DNA of 64,000 bases from Opitutaceae bacterium (lineage in GTDB: Bacteria > Verrucomicrobiota > Verrucomicrobiia > Opitutales > Opitutaceae): the NCBI GenBank assembly GCA_027482185.1, contig JAIXWF010000015.1:124001-188000 (forward strand). The letters run 5' to 3'. The position numbers were made by a program, and so were the translations under genes. Shown here in pieces: positions 56,013-64,000 of the stretch. The notes under the pieces were generated by a model. The model did no database searches. It was not told the DNA's origin and was given only the letters and a program-made list of their open reading frames with translations. Position 1 is the stretch's first letter; the number at the start of each line of letters is the position of its first letter.

Positions 56013-56618
56013 TCACGGGTTCGCGCGCGGCCCCGGCGGATCGCCCGGCGGCATGCCGCTCAGGAAGCGCTCGAGTTCGGGCACGGTGATCTTCTCGTAG
56101 CATTCCGGGCAGATGCCGTGGCTGAAACGCGTGCCGGTGCGGGCATTCAGGTAGCTCTCGATCTGCTGCCAGTAATTCCGGTCGTCGCGGATTTTTTTGC
56201 AGTGCGCGCAGATCGGCAAAAAGCCCTCGAGCTGCCGCACCTGGGAATTGAGCCCAAGCACCCGTTCGGCGGCGTGCAAGCGCAGCTTCAGGTCGCGGAT
56301 ATTGACGGGCTTCGTCAGGAAATCGTCGACCCCGGCCTCGATCGCCGCGTCGATGTTGACCTCGCTCGCCGACAGCTGGGTGAGCAAAATGAAGCTAACG
56401 TAATCGCCGCCCCGGCCCCGGATGAGTCGGCAGAGATCGAGTCCGTCGAGCTCGGGCAGCCGCCAGTCGCTCACGACCACGCGGATCGCCCGGTCGGCCA
56501 GCAGATCCCACGCGCGCCGGCCGTCGACCGCCAGCAGCACCTCGTGGCCGAGCGATTTCAGCGCCGACTCGATCACGAGTTGCGCCACCGGATCGTCCTC
56601 GACCGCCAGGATCTTCAT
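56013..56618 (-). CDS. response regulator with C-terminal zinc-ribbon-like domain
   Basis: A 201-residue protein. Receiver at 1-120: ILAVEDD, phospho-acceptor Asp in VVVSDWRLPELDGLD, FILLTQLSA, and DFLTKPVN at the Lys. After a helical linker (LNSQVRQLEGFLPI) comes CAHCKKIRDDRNYWQQIESY and SHGICPECYEKITVPELERF, two CxxC pairs in a well-known but functionally obscure appendage of receiver and PAS proteins. It lacks a DNA-binding or output enzyme domain, so the zinc module is the likely output or contact surface. It is divergent from the LuxR-type regulator gene with 139 bp between starts, and near the hybrid kinase gene. Confidence 0.88.
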   Translation of the reverse strand: MKILAVEDDPVAQLVIESALKSLGHEVLLAVDGRRAWDLLADRAIRVVVSDWRLPELDGLDLCRLIRGRGGDYVSFILLTQLSASEVNIDAAIEAGVDDFLTKPVNIRDLKLRLHAAERVLGLNSQVRQLEGFLPICAHCKKIRDDRNYWQQIESYLNARTGTRFSHGICPECYEKITVPELERFLSGMPPGDPPGPRANP

Positions 56619-56757
56619 GCCCGCAACTGCACCCCGCCGGCCCGGGAAGGCAACCGGGGAATGCGGGCCGCGCCGGATCGCCGTATCCGGCCGCAGCGTA
56701 CAACTCCGGCCGGGAGGCGCGGCTTGCGTTTCCCGCAGCGCCGTCGCACAACGGGCA

Positions 56758-57387
56758 ATGCCCCTCAAGCTGGTCATCGTCGACGATCACAAGATTATCC
56801 GCGACGGCCTGCGGGTGCTGATCCAGCGGGAGCCCGACCTCGAAGTGGTCGGCGAGGCTTCGGACGGGCGGACCGGCGTCGCCGAAATCATGCGGCTCGC
56901 GCCCGGCGTCGTCCTCCTCGACATGGCCATGCCCGAGCTCAACGGCATCGAAGCGGCCCGCCAACTGCGGGCCAAGGGCTACACCGGCGGCATCGTGATG
57001 CTCTCCATGCACAGCGAACGCCGCACCGTGAACCAGGCCCGCTCCGCCGGCGTCGACGCGTACGTGCTCAAGGAATACGCCTTCGAGCAGGTGCGCGCGG
57101 CGATCGCGGCCGCGGCCCGGCGCGAGACGTGGTTCAGCCCGCAGCTTTCCGATCCGCTTTCGGGCGAGGAACAGCTTTCCCCGATCGACCAACTGCTGAC
57201 GCCGCGCGAACGCGAGGTCCTGCAGATGCTCGCCGAAGGCCGCGGCGCGAAGGAAATCGCTTTCCGGCTCGGCATCAGCCCGCGCACCGTCGAGGTGCAC
57301 CGCGCGAACATGATGGGCAAGCTCAAGGTCGACAACGTCGTCGATCTCACGCGCATCGCGGTCCGCGAGGGCCTGGCGACGCTCTGA
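56758..57387 (+). CDS. NarL/LuxR-family response regulator, second copy
   Basis: A 209-residue regulator. Receiver at about 1-120: LVIVDDH, phospho-acceptor Asp in VVLLDMAMPELNGIE, IVMLSMHSE and YVLKEYAFE. LuxR-type helix-turn-helix at about 142-205: LTPREREVLQMLAEGRGAKE, IAFRLGISPRTVEVHRANMM. It probably takes phosphate from the hybrid kinase whose gene ends 28 bp away on the opposite strand, although the hybrid has its own receiver and may pass phosphate through an HPt protein such as the one encoded at 30842. The ATG at 56758 matches the receiver start. Confidence 0.92.
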   Translation: MPLKLVIVDDHKIIRDGLRVLIQREPDLEVVGEASDGRTGVAEIMRLAPGVVLLDMAMPELNGIEAARQLRAKGYTGGIVMLSMHSERRTVNQARSAGVDAYVLKEYAFEQVRAAIAAAARRETWFSPQLSDPLSGEEQLSPIDQLLTPREREVLQMLAEGRGAKEIAFRLGISPRTVEVHRANMMGKLKVDNVVDLTRIAVREGLATL

Positions 57388-57414
57388 GCCGCCGGCACGC
57401 CGCCCGGTCCCGGG

Positions 57415-60400
57415 CTAACCGGCCACCCGGTCGGCCGCCGCCAGCACACGGCCGACCGCGGCCAGCAATTGGTCGGCCTCGAAGGGTTTCTCGATCAGCG
57501 CGACGGTCGCATCGGCGGCGAACGCGGTCAGGTTGAAGCGTCCCGGATCCCCCGTCGCAAGCACCACGGGCAGTCCCGGGCGCAACTCGCGCAGGCGGCC
57601 GAGGAGTTCGATGCCGGAGATCTCCGGCATCGCCAGATCGAGCACCGCTGCGCCGTAGTGTTGCGGCCGGGCGACGAAGGCGGCGAGGGCGTCGGCCGGG
57701 CGCTGGAAATAGTCGGCGTCCTGGCGCGCGCCGCGCAGCACGAGGCGGATGACCTCGCCCACGACTTTCTCGTCGTCGACCACCAGCACGGCCCGGCCGG
57801 ACCGCGGGGCCGCCGCCGCTTCCGGCGGCCGGGCCGACGGGGCCAGCGGCAGCCGGATTTCGAACGTGGAGCCGAGTTGCGGGGCGCTCCGGACGGTGAC
57901 GGTGCCGCCGTGCTCCTTCACGATGCCCTGCACGATCGAGAGCCCGAGTCCGGTGCCTTCGCTCCGCGACTTGGTCGTGAAAAACGGCTCGAACACGCGC
58001 GCCGCCGTGGCGGCGTCCATGCCGCAGCCGTCGTCCTGCACCGCGAGCACCGCGCGGCCGCCTCCGGTGTCGTCGCGCGCGAGCGCGACGAAAATCTCGC
58101 CCGGCCGGCGCCCGATCGCGTGCGCGGCGTTGACGCAGAGATTGGTCAGCACCTGCTGCAACTGGCCGAAATCGCCGACAACCGGCACCGCTTCGGGCGG
58201 CAGCCCGAGGCGCAACGCGATGTTGCTCCCGATGGCCGCGGTGACGAGCGACGCGGTATCCTTCACGACCTCGCGCAGGTCGAGCACGGCGGGGGCGGTC
58301 TGCAGTTCGCGCCGCGAATACTGCATCAGGCGTTTGACGAGCTCCCGGGCCCGGTCGCTGCCCCGGCGCGCGGCGTCCACGGATTCGAGCGCGGGATGCC
58401 CCGGCGGCAGCGTGTGCGCAACCATCGAGATGTGCCCGGCGATTCCGGTCAGGATGTTGCCGAAATCGTGCGCGATGCCGCCGGCGAGCGTGCCGAGCGT
58501 TTCCAGTTTCTGGCTCTGCAGCAGTTGCCGGACGAGGTGCAGGCGTTCTTCCTCCGCCGTTTTTTCGGCCGCGATTTCCTGCGTCGTGCCCATCATCTGG
58601 AGCGGCTGGCCACCGGGGCCGCGGGCCGTGACGTGCCCCACTTGGCGCACCCATCGCCACGTGCCGTCGGCCGCCAGCAGCCGATGGTCGCACCGCCACT
58701 CCGCCTCGCGTCCTTCCAGGACGGAATGGAGCGAGGAACTGGTCCGCTCGCGGTCATCCGGATGGGTTTTCTCCAGCCAGGTCCCATCGGTCGCCCCGAC
58801 CAAGTCTTCCGCCCGAAAGCCCAGAATGCACGGTGCCCCGCAGGCCGTCACCCGGAACACACCCCGGTCCAGATTCCATTCCCACCAAACGAGGCGGGCG
58901 GTTTCGAGGGCCATGCGCAGCCGGGTCGTGGTCCGGTGCACTTCCGTCTCGGCGGCGACGCGCTCGGTCAGGTCGGTGAAACTCGCGACCACTTCGCGGC
59001 CGCCGTCGGCATTCGCCAGCGGGTTCGTGTACACCTTCAGCCAAATGCGTTTCCCGTCCGCCCGCTCCATCCCCAGACGCTCCGCGCGGCGCGGCTGCCC
59101 GGTCCGGAGCGTGACGGCGACCGGATACTCCGTCGGCGGCATTTCCGTTCCGTCCTCGCGCCACACCCGGAGGCGGGCGCTGAAAATCGAACGCCCGATC
59201 ATCGCCCCGCGTTCCAACGCCAGCATTTCCTCGGCCGCCCGGTTGTTGACCCGCACCCGGCCGTCGGACCCGAAGACCGCGATGCCCTCCGCCACGGTCT
59301 CGAACACGGACAAAAGATAATTCCGGTCCCGCTCGGCGTTGCGCTCCGCCTCGACGTATCGGGTGACGTCGATGTTCACCCCGGTCACCCACTCGGGCCG
59401 GCCCGCGGCGTCGGGCGTGACAAACCCCTGGGACTCGATGTGGCGGATCGATCCGTCCGGCCGGACAATCCGAAAGCCGATCTGGAAATCGCGCGCCCCA
59501 CCCCGCACCCGGACGGAAAGGTCGGCCAGCCGCGAGCAATCGTCCGGATGCAGGACGGCGCGGTTGAAGACCTCGGATGTCGGGATCTCGGATATGCCGT
59601 AGATTTCGAACATCCGGGCGTCCCATTCCGTCTCGGCGGTGATCAGGTTGCGCCGCCAGTAGCCCAAACGCGACGCCCGCAGGGCCAAGGCGAGTTTCTC
59701 GGCCGCAGACCGTTGCTCGGTCTCGCGGCGCCGTTCCTCGGTGATGTCGCGGTTCAGGCCCACGGCCCGGTCCGGCCGGCCGTCGGGGTGGCGCTCCACG
59801 ATCCCGCTGCCCGAAATCAGGCGCACTTCGTCGCCGCGCCGAATCCGGAATTCGACCCCGAAGACGGGTTCGTCCGCCGACAGGACGTTTTCGAACGCCG
59901 CCTGCACCATCGCCCGATCCTCAGGCAGAATCGAACGCTGCCAATCCGGCACGGTCCCGAGGAACTCCTCCGGTTTCCGGCCGTAGATGTCGTGCATGCG
60001 CGCGTCCCAAGTCAGCCGCTGGGTCGCAAAGTCGAACTCCCACACGCCGTCCCCGCGGCTCTCGACCGCCAGCCGGACCCGGTCGTTCATCCGGACCAGT
60101 TTCTGTTCGGCTTCGCGCCGCCGGGTGACATCCATCATCACGCCGCGCAGCCAACGCCCGCCGGCCGCTTCCCGCACGACCTTGACGGAGTCCCGGATCC
60201 ACACGACGCGGCCGTCCGCCGCGAGCATCCGGTATTCCATTTCGTGGTCCTCGCCCCGCGCCGTGGCGGCGACACAGGATTCCACGGCCAGGGCGCGGTC
60301 CTCGGGATGGATGTGCTCCGCCCAGAAGTCGGGTTCGTGGCACCAGCGTTCGACGGGATAGCCCAGCACCGCCTCCGCCGCCCGGCTCACATACGTGAAA

Positions 60401-61083
60401 CGGAAGGTTACCGGATCCGCTTCCCACACGATGCCCGGCATCGTCGCGATCAAATCGACGAGCCGCCGGTGCGTCACTGCCAGTTCCTGTTCGGTCCGGC
60501 GACGCGCCGTGACATCGAGTTCCACCGCGACGAACCGCTGGACCTCGCCCTTGGCATCCCGGACCGGCCGGCAGTCGATCGCGACCCAATAGGGGCTGCG
60601 GTCTTTGCGGTAATTCAGCACCTCGACGTTGAAGCCTTCGCCGCGACGCACCGCGTTCCGCATCTCCGCGGCCACCGCCGGGTCCGTGGCGGGACCGTGC
60701 AGAAAGTCCGCGGGCCGGCGGCCGATAACCTCCGTGGCCGGGTAGCCCGACAGCCGCGTGAAAGCGTCGTTGACCCAAGTGATCGCTCCCTGCGCATCGG
60801 AAACGACCACGACGTTCGCCGCAAATTGCGCCGCCGTGGCCAATTGGCCGTCATCCGCCAACGCCACCGGCGTTGCATCCGCTTTTTGGGGTTCGGGCTG
60901 GGACACAGGGATGAGGGAAGCGCCGATCGAACTTCGCCGGGAATCGAACCGTCGAGGAGCCGCGCTTTCGCGGGGGAAAACAATCCCGCCGGCAACCCGA
61001 CTGCGAGCCAATCCCGCCGCGTTCGCAAATTCTGCGCAGGCAATCCGAGCCCGCGAAGACCCGACAGATCCGATCCGGCCCAT
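57415..61083 (-). CDS. hybrid sensor histidine kinase with six PAS domains
   Basis: Up to 1,222 residues. Six PAS domains at about 85-195, 205-325, 330-450, 455-575, 580-700 and 705-830 (e.g. FAANVVVVSDAQGAITWVND; LVWWEWNLDRGVFRV), with PAC-like ends. Then HisKA with the phospho-His in TLAGGIAHDFGNILTGIAGH, HATPase with LTNLCVNAAHAIGRRPG, VQDDGCGMDA, VFEPFFTTKSR and GTGLGLSIVQGI, and a C-terminal receiver with VLVVDDEK and AVLDLAMPEISGIELL. No transmembrane segment is evident, so it is probably a cytosolic sensor of redox, light or small ligands. The first ~60 residues look non-coding-like (Arg/Ser-rich); a GTG at 60906 may be the true start, giving 1,163 residues. Confidence 0.9.
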   Translation of the reverse strand: MGRIGSVGSSRARIACAEFANAAGLARSRVAGGIVFPRESAAPRRFDSRRSSIGASLIPVSQPEPQKADATPVALADDGQLATAAQFAANVVVVSDAQGAITWVNDAFTRLSGYPATEVIGRRPADFLHGPATDPAVAAEMRNAVRRGEGFNVEVLNYRKDRSPYWVAIDCRPVRDAKGEVQRFVAVELDVTARRRTEQELAVTHRRLVDLIATMPGIVWEADPVTFRFTYVSRAAEAVLGYPVERWCHEPDFWAEHIHPEDRALAVESCVAATARGEDHEMEYRMLAADGRVVWIRDSVKVVREAAGGRWLRGVMMDVTRRREAEQKLVRMNDRVRLAVESRGDGVWEFDFATQRLTWDARMHDIYGRKPEEFLGTVPDWQRSILPEDRAMVQAAFENVLSADEPVFGVEFRIRRGDEVRLISGSGIVERHPDGRPDRAVGLNRDITEERRRETEQRSAAEKLALALRASRLGYWRRNLITAETEWDARMFEIYGISEIPTSEVFNRAVLHPDDCSRLADLSVRVRGGARDFQIGFRIVRPDGSIRHIESQGFVTPDAAGRPEWVTGVNIDVTRYVEAERNAERDRNYLLSVFETVAEGIAVFGSDGRVRVNNRAAEEMLALERGAMIGRSIFSARLRVWREDGTEMPPTEYPVAVTLRTGQPRRAERLGMERADGKRIWLKVYTNPLANADGGREVVASFTDLTERVAAETEVHRTTTRLRMALETARLVWWEWNLDRGVFRVTACGAPCILGFRAEDLVGATDGTWLEKTHPDDRERTSSSLHSVLEGREAEWRCDHRLLAADGTWRWVRQVGHVTARGPGGQPLQMMGTTQEIAAEKTAEEERLHLVRQLLQSQKLETLGTLAGGIAHDFGNILTGIAGHISMVAHTLPPGHPALESVDAARRGSDRARELVKRLMQYSRRELQTAPAVLDLREVVKDTASLVTAAIGSNIALRLGLPPEAVPVVGDFGQLQQVLTNLCVNAAHAIGRRPGEIFVALARDDTGGGRAVLAVQDDGCGMDAATAARVFEPFFTTKSRSEGTGLGLSIVQGIVKEHGGTVTVRSAPQLGSTFEIRLPLAPSARPPEAAAAPRSGRAVLVVDDEKVVGEVIRLVLRGARQDADYFQRPADALAAFVARPQHYGAAVLDLAMPEISGIELLGRLRELRPGLPVVLATGDPGRFNLTAFAADATVALIEKPFEADQLLAAVGRVLAAADRVAG

Positions 61084-61243
61084 TCGCCTAAGTGAATGCC
61101 TTAGAGCCCTTCACTCGCGGGAGTGCGCACCGATATCGCTCCTGCAACGTCGCCATCCGGGACAAGTACAGGACAGCGACCAAGGGACAACCGCCCGCGC
61201 GCCGACGGCAAAACGGCGCGCGGGCACTCCCCCTCCCGCCCGA

Positions 61244-62257
61244 TCAGATCCGCCGGTGCCCGTATCTTCCGGCCAAGGCCAGACACTCGGCCGCGGAAAC
61301 AATCGCGTCGGAACACGTGCCGTCGCGCAACGAAGCCGCCGCCGCCGCCACACCCAGCCCGAGGCACTGCGCCATCGGCCAGCCTTCGTGCAAACCGTAC
61401 AGCACGCCGGCCGCCAAGGCATCGCCCGCGCCGGCGGTCCCGACCATCAGCTCCGCCGGCAATCGCACCGCGCCCTGCCACACGAGCTCGCCGCGCGCGG
61501 AGGCCGCGCACACGCCCTCCGGGAAATGCACGATCGCCCAGTCGCGCACCCCGCGCGCGATCAGGTCCCGCGCGGCCCGCTCGACCTCGGCGCGGTCGAC
61601 GCCCTCGCCGCGCCCGAGCGCGCGGCCCGTGAGTTGCTCGGCCTCGAAATCGTTGGCAAACAGCACATCGGTTTCCGGCAACACCGGCGCCACCGTGCCT
61701 GCATAGCGCTCGGGCCGCGCGCTCACGCAGTCGACCGACACCGCCAGCCCGGCCGCCCGCGCGCGGCGCAGCACCTCGACCGCCCGCGGCAACCCGTCGG
61801 CCCCCGGCGCATCGAGCGCATCGAGCAGCAGCATGTAAGCGAGGTGGAACCTTCGTGCCGAGGTCGCCCCGAAATCGAAATGCTCCGGCGCCAGCTGCGC
61901 ATTCGTACCGGGGTCGTGGAAAAACGTCCGCCGGCCCGTGCGGCGCTCCGTCATCACGTCCGTGTAACTCGTCGCTCCCGTCGGAGCGGTGCGCAGTTGC
62001 GCCACCGAAATTCCGTGCGCGGCCGCGTCCGCGCGGATCGCGCGGCCGTCGGCGTCGTCGCCGAGCAGTCCGATGCCTTCCAGCGGAAACGGCGCCTGCA
62101 GTTTCGCGAGGTCCTTGAGCACGTTGTAGGGACCGCCGCCGTTGCCGGCCGTGCGGCCGACGATGTGCGCGAGGCCGTCCTGCGGCGGCCAGGTGTCGAG
62201 CAGCTTGACGTGGTCGATGAGCCAGTTGCCGCCCGCGATGATGCCGTGACGCGCCAT
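61244..62257 (-). CDS. PfkB-family carbohydrate kinase
   Basis: A 337-residue ribokinase-fold sugar kinase. The glycine-rich start (GIIAGGNWLIDHVKLL), TAGNGGGPYNVLKDLAKLQA, and LEGIGLLGDDADGRAI correspond to the first PfkB signature region. The catalytic GTAGAGDALAAGVLYGLHEG is the second signature, with the base Asp in GAGD. The substrate is unclear. It is the last gene of an operon-like trio with an aldolase and a Gfo/Idh/MocA dehydrogenase (three bases after the preceding stop), so phosphorylation of a keto- or deoxy-sugar before aldol cleavage is a reasonable inference. Confidence 0.87.
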   Translation of the reverse strand: MARHGIIAGGNWLIDHVKLLDTWPPQDGLAHIVGRTAGNGGGPYNVLKDLAKLQAPFPLEGIGLLGDDADGRAIRADAAAHGISVAQLRTAPTGATSYTDVMTERRTGRRTFFHDPGTNAQLAPEHFDFGATSARRFHLAYMLLLDALDAPGADGLPRAVEVLRRARAAGLAVSVDCVSARPERYAGTVAPVLPETDVLFANDFEAEQLTGRALGRGEGVDRAEVERAARDLIARGVRDWAIVHFPEGVCAASARGELVWQGAVRLPAELMVGTAGAGDALAAGVLYGLHEGWPMAQCLGLGVAAAAASLRDGTCSDAIVSAAECLALAGRYGHRRI

Positions 62258-62260
62258 GGC

Positions 62261-63388
62261 TCAGCCGACGCGGCAGACGCGTTGTTCGCGGTGGCTCGCC
62301 AGCGCGGCCGCCCAGAGTTCATGGTGGGCGACGGCCTCGTCCGGCGTCGCGCAACCGAAGCGGTCGCCGAGCAACCCCGCGCGCTCGAGCAGAAACGCCG
62401 CCCACATTTGCTGGAGGATATCGGGAAACCCCGGCTCGAAAATCCCGCCCGTGATCGTCTTGAACGGCGTCGCGAATCCGAGGTCGGTCTTCTCCCACCA
62501 TTGCTCCTGATCGCGGCGGAAACGCCAGAGCGTCTTCGGTTCCTTCGTCGAGAAACGCACGCCGTGGTCCGTGCCCAGCGCCTCGAAGATCCACGTGTTG
62601 GTTTCCGTCGGCGCCAACCGTTTCATCTCCAGCTTCAGCGGCACCGGCTCGCCGCCGATCGTCGCCGTGCCGTGCAAGGTCGCGTTGTCCCAGGTGTCGC
62701 AGGCCGCCATACCGCCGCGGCCGTCCGGCCGCTGCGGATAGATTTTCTGCAGCTGCGCGAACAGCGATTCCGGTTTCCAGCCGAGGCGCAGCGGCAGGTG
62801 CGCCACGTGCAGGCCGAGGTCGTTCATCACGCCGGCCTCGCCGCAAAAACGGTTCTGCCGTTTCCAATTGATCGGCTTCTTCGGGTCGAGGTCGCTCGAA
62901 TGCAAAAACGCCGAGCGCACCTCGATCAGCCGGCCGAGCGCCCCGCTGCGCGCCAGCTGGAACGCGCGCTGCGCCCCGGGCAAAAACGGAAACTCCGACG
63001 ACACGCGCACGAAGCGCCCCGACTTCGCGCCGAGGTCGCGGATCCGCCGCGCCGCCGCCAAATCGATCCCGAAGGGCTTCTCCGCGAAGAGGTCTTTGCC
63101 CGCGGCGAGCACGTCGGCATAGATCGCCTCGTGCAGGTGGTGCGGCACGGCCACGTAGACGACGTCGATGTCCCCCCGCGCCAGCAGCGCGCGGTGGTCG
63201 GTGTCGAAATGCCGCACCGTCGGCACCTGCCGGAACCACTCCAGCACCGCCGGATTCACGTCGCACACGCCGACGAGCTCCGGCCGGACCGGCAGGTCCA
63301 GCAACGCAAACCAGCGCCCGAACGCGCTCGCCACTTCGCGGCCCATGAGGCCGCCGCCGATGATGCCGACGCGGACGACGGGGTTCAT
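62261..63388 (-). CDS. Gfo/Idh/MocA-family oxidoreductase
   Basis: A 375-residue NAD(P)-dependent sugar dehydrogenase-like protein. The Rossmann start is VRVGIIGGGLMGREVASAFG (G-x-G-x-x-G variant), then VGVCDVNPAVLEWF, DIDVVYVAVPHHLHEAIYAD and LAAGKDLFAEKPFGIDLAAA, the catalytic E-K-P. The C-terminal half has the mixed sheet with GVMNDLGLHVAHLPLRLG (H near the substrate site). Substrates of the family include inositols, glucose-derived sugars and amino sugars. It overlaps the aldolase stop by four bases (ATGA at 63388-63385) and is followed three bases later by the kinase gene, so all three are one transcript. Confidence 0.9.
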   Translation of the reverse strand: MNPVVRVGIIGGGLMGREVASAFGRWFALLDLPVRPELVGVCDVNPAVLEWFRQVPTVRHFDTDHRALLARGDIDVVYVAVPHHLHEAIYADVLAAGKDLFAEKPFGIDLAAARRIRDLGAKSGRFVRVSSEFPFLPGAQRAFQLARSGALGRLIEVRSAFLHSSDLDPKKPINWKRQNRFCGEAGVMNDLGLHVAHLPLRLGWKPESLFAQLQKIYPQRPDGRGGMAACDTWDNATLHGTATIGGEPVPLKLEMKRLAPTETNTWIFEALGTDHGVRFSTKEPKTLWRFRRDQEQWWEKTDLGFATPFKTITGGIFEPGFPDILQQMWAAFLLERAGLLGDRFGCATPDEAVAHHELWAAALASHREQRVCRVG

Positions 63389-64000
63389 GCGAGGAGTTTG
63401 AGGGCTGCGGCGACGTCCGCGCCGTCGTGCACGACGGCCATCAGCGCGCGGGTGATCTTCGCCGGCTGCGGGTGCTGGATGATGTTGCGGCCATAGACGA
63501 TGCCGGCGGCGCCCTGCGCGAGCAGCGCGACCGTGCGGCGGAGGATTTCTTCCTCGGAGGCCTTGCTGCCGCCGCGCACGAGCACCGGGATGCCGCCGGC
63601 CGTCTCGATCACGCGGCCATAGACGGCCGGGTCGTCCGTCGGGTCCGCCTTGATGATGTCGGCGCCGAGCTCGACCGCCTGCCGCACCAGCGGCACGATC
63701 TTGCGCAGGTCGCCGTCGACCATGTAGCCGCCGGCCTTGGCGTTGGGTTGAAAGACGAGCGGCTCGACCATGAGGGGCATGCCGTAGCGGTCGCAGGCCG
63801 GCTTCAAGCGGCAGATGTTCTGGATGCACTGGTCGGTCACCTCCGGTTCGCCCGGGATGCGGAAGAGGTTCACCACCACGCAGGCCGCATCGAGCCGCAC
63901 GGCTTGCTCGACGGCGTCGTCGATCACCCGCGAAAATAACGTCCGCGGGAGCTCCGTGCCGTAGACGTTGGCGACGTCCGTGCGCAGCACGAGCGCCGGC
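63385..64000 (-). CDS. class I aldolase of the DhnA/LsrF type (partial, 5' end outside window)
   Basis: Only the C-terminal 204 codons are visible. Marks: FSRVIDDAVEQAVRLDAACV, YGMPLMVEPLVF, VRQAVELGADIIKADPTDDP with the Schiff-base Lys in IIKAD, GGIPVLVRGGSKASEEEILR and GIVYGRNIIQHPQPAKITRA. This is the DhnA/FbaB/LsrF group: class I aldolases acting on phosphorylated keto-sugars, or thiolases such as LsrF. The visible part is an intact barrel half. It starts the trio with the dehydrogenase and PfkB kinase (ATGA overlap), probably a sugar or inositol degradation route. Confidence 0.87.
   Translation of the reverse strand, partial: PALVLRTDVANVYGTELPRTLFSRVIDDAVEQAVRLDAACVVVNLFRIPGEPEVTDQCIQNICRLKPACDRYGMPLMVEPLVFQPNAKAGGYMVDGDLRKIVPLVRQAVELGADIIKADPTDDPAVYGRVIETAGGIPVLVRGGSKASEEEILRRTVALLAQGAAGIVYGRNIIQHPQPAKITRALMAVVHDGADVAAALKLLA

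Noticed and set aside
57415-61095. Plus-strand frame of about 1,200 codons opposite the hybrid kinase
   Set aside because: No domains, composition typical of antisense reading of a GC-rich gene.

Overview
This window looks like a chromosomal segment of a GC-rich Gram-negative bacterium of the Verrucomicrobia, most like the Opitutaceae. The evidence is indirect: a DUF1800/DUF1501 secreted-protein pair joined to type II secretion pseudopilins, prepilin signals of the RAFTL(I/L)E kind, a PPi-dependent phosphofructokinase, a multi-PAS hybrid kinase, formylglycine sulfatases, and a Verrucomicrobia-style repeat protein. No rRNA or complete phylogenetic marker is present apart from rpsR, so the family assignment is an inference. 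I see no mobile elements, phage genes or CRISPR arrays, and coding density is high throughout.

Layout. 1-7469 (minus strand): one operon-like run encoding a DUF1800 protein, a DUF1501 protein, a pseudopilin-like protein without a prepilin signal, then GspG-, GspH-, GspI- and GspJ-like pseudopilins (the last is cut by the window edge). 7630-10368: PPi-phosphofructokinase, tRNA-Arg(CCT), ribosomal protein S18 and the Sua5-type tRNA threonylcarbamoyladenosine enzyme. 10387-14506 (minus): an exopolysaccharide export unit (outer-membrane barrel, Wza-like exporter, Wzc-like tyrosine autokinase) with an intrinsic terminator just before wza. 14842-20992: HisC, a hydrolase with an extra C-terminal domain, a beta-phosphoglucomutase-like phosphatase, OxyR with a palindrome over its own start codon, a DEAD-box RNA helicase and a DUF3568 protein. 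21130-23896: two PilT-family ATPases with a small membrane protein between them.

23904-30726: a secreted LolA-like repeat protein, an S41 protease, DUF4864, a GNAT enzyme and a large M14 peptidase. 30842-35751: a signalling neighbourhood with an HPt protein, a NarL-type regulator and, from 32027, five co-directional genes: a receiver fused to a degenerate NtrC-like AAA+ domain, two V4R-like proteins, a 71-residue proline-rich protein and a possible degenerate MinD-like protein. This is the best candidate for an undescribed system. 35735-48055: a Cys-rich protein, MocR-type regulator/aminotransferase, DMT transporter, GNAT, PQQ dehydrogenase with cytochrome c, MaoC dehydratase, secreted endonuclease/phosphatase, RlmN, an unknown secreted coiled-coil protein and a Suv3-type RNA helicase.

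48056-55110: two divergent sulfatases, the RapA remodeller and two non-coding stretches that carry closely similar 12-bp hairpins with a CCCC loop; the second also holds a possible 20-codon leader ORF. 55111-61083: an orphan prepilin-like protein, an NTF2-like protein, two response regulators and a six-PAS hybrid histidine kinase. 61244-64000 (minus): a sugar-catabolism operon of aldolase, Gfo/Idh/MocA oxidoreductase and PfkB kinase, cut by the window edge.
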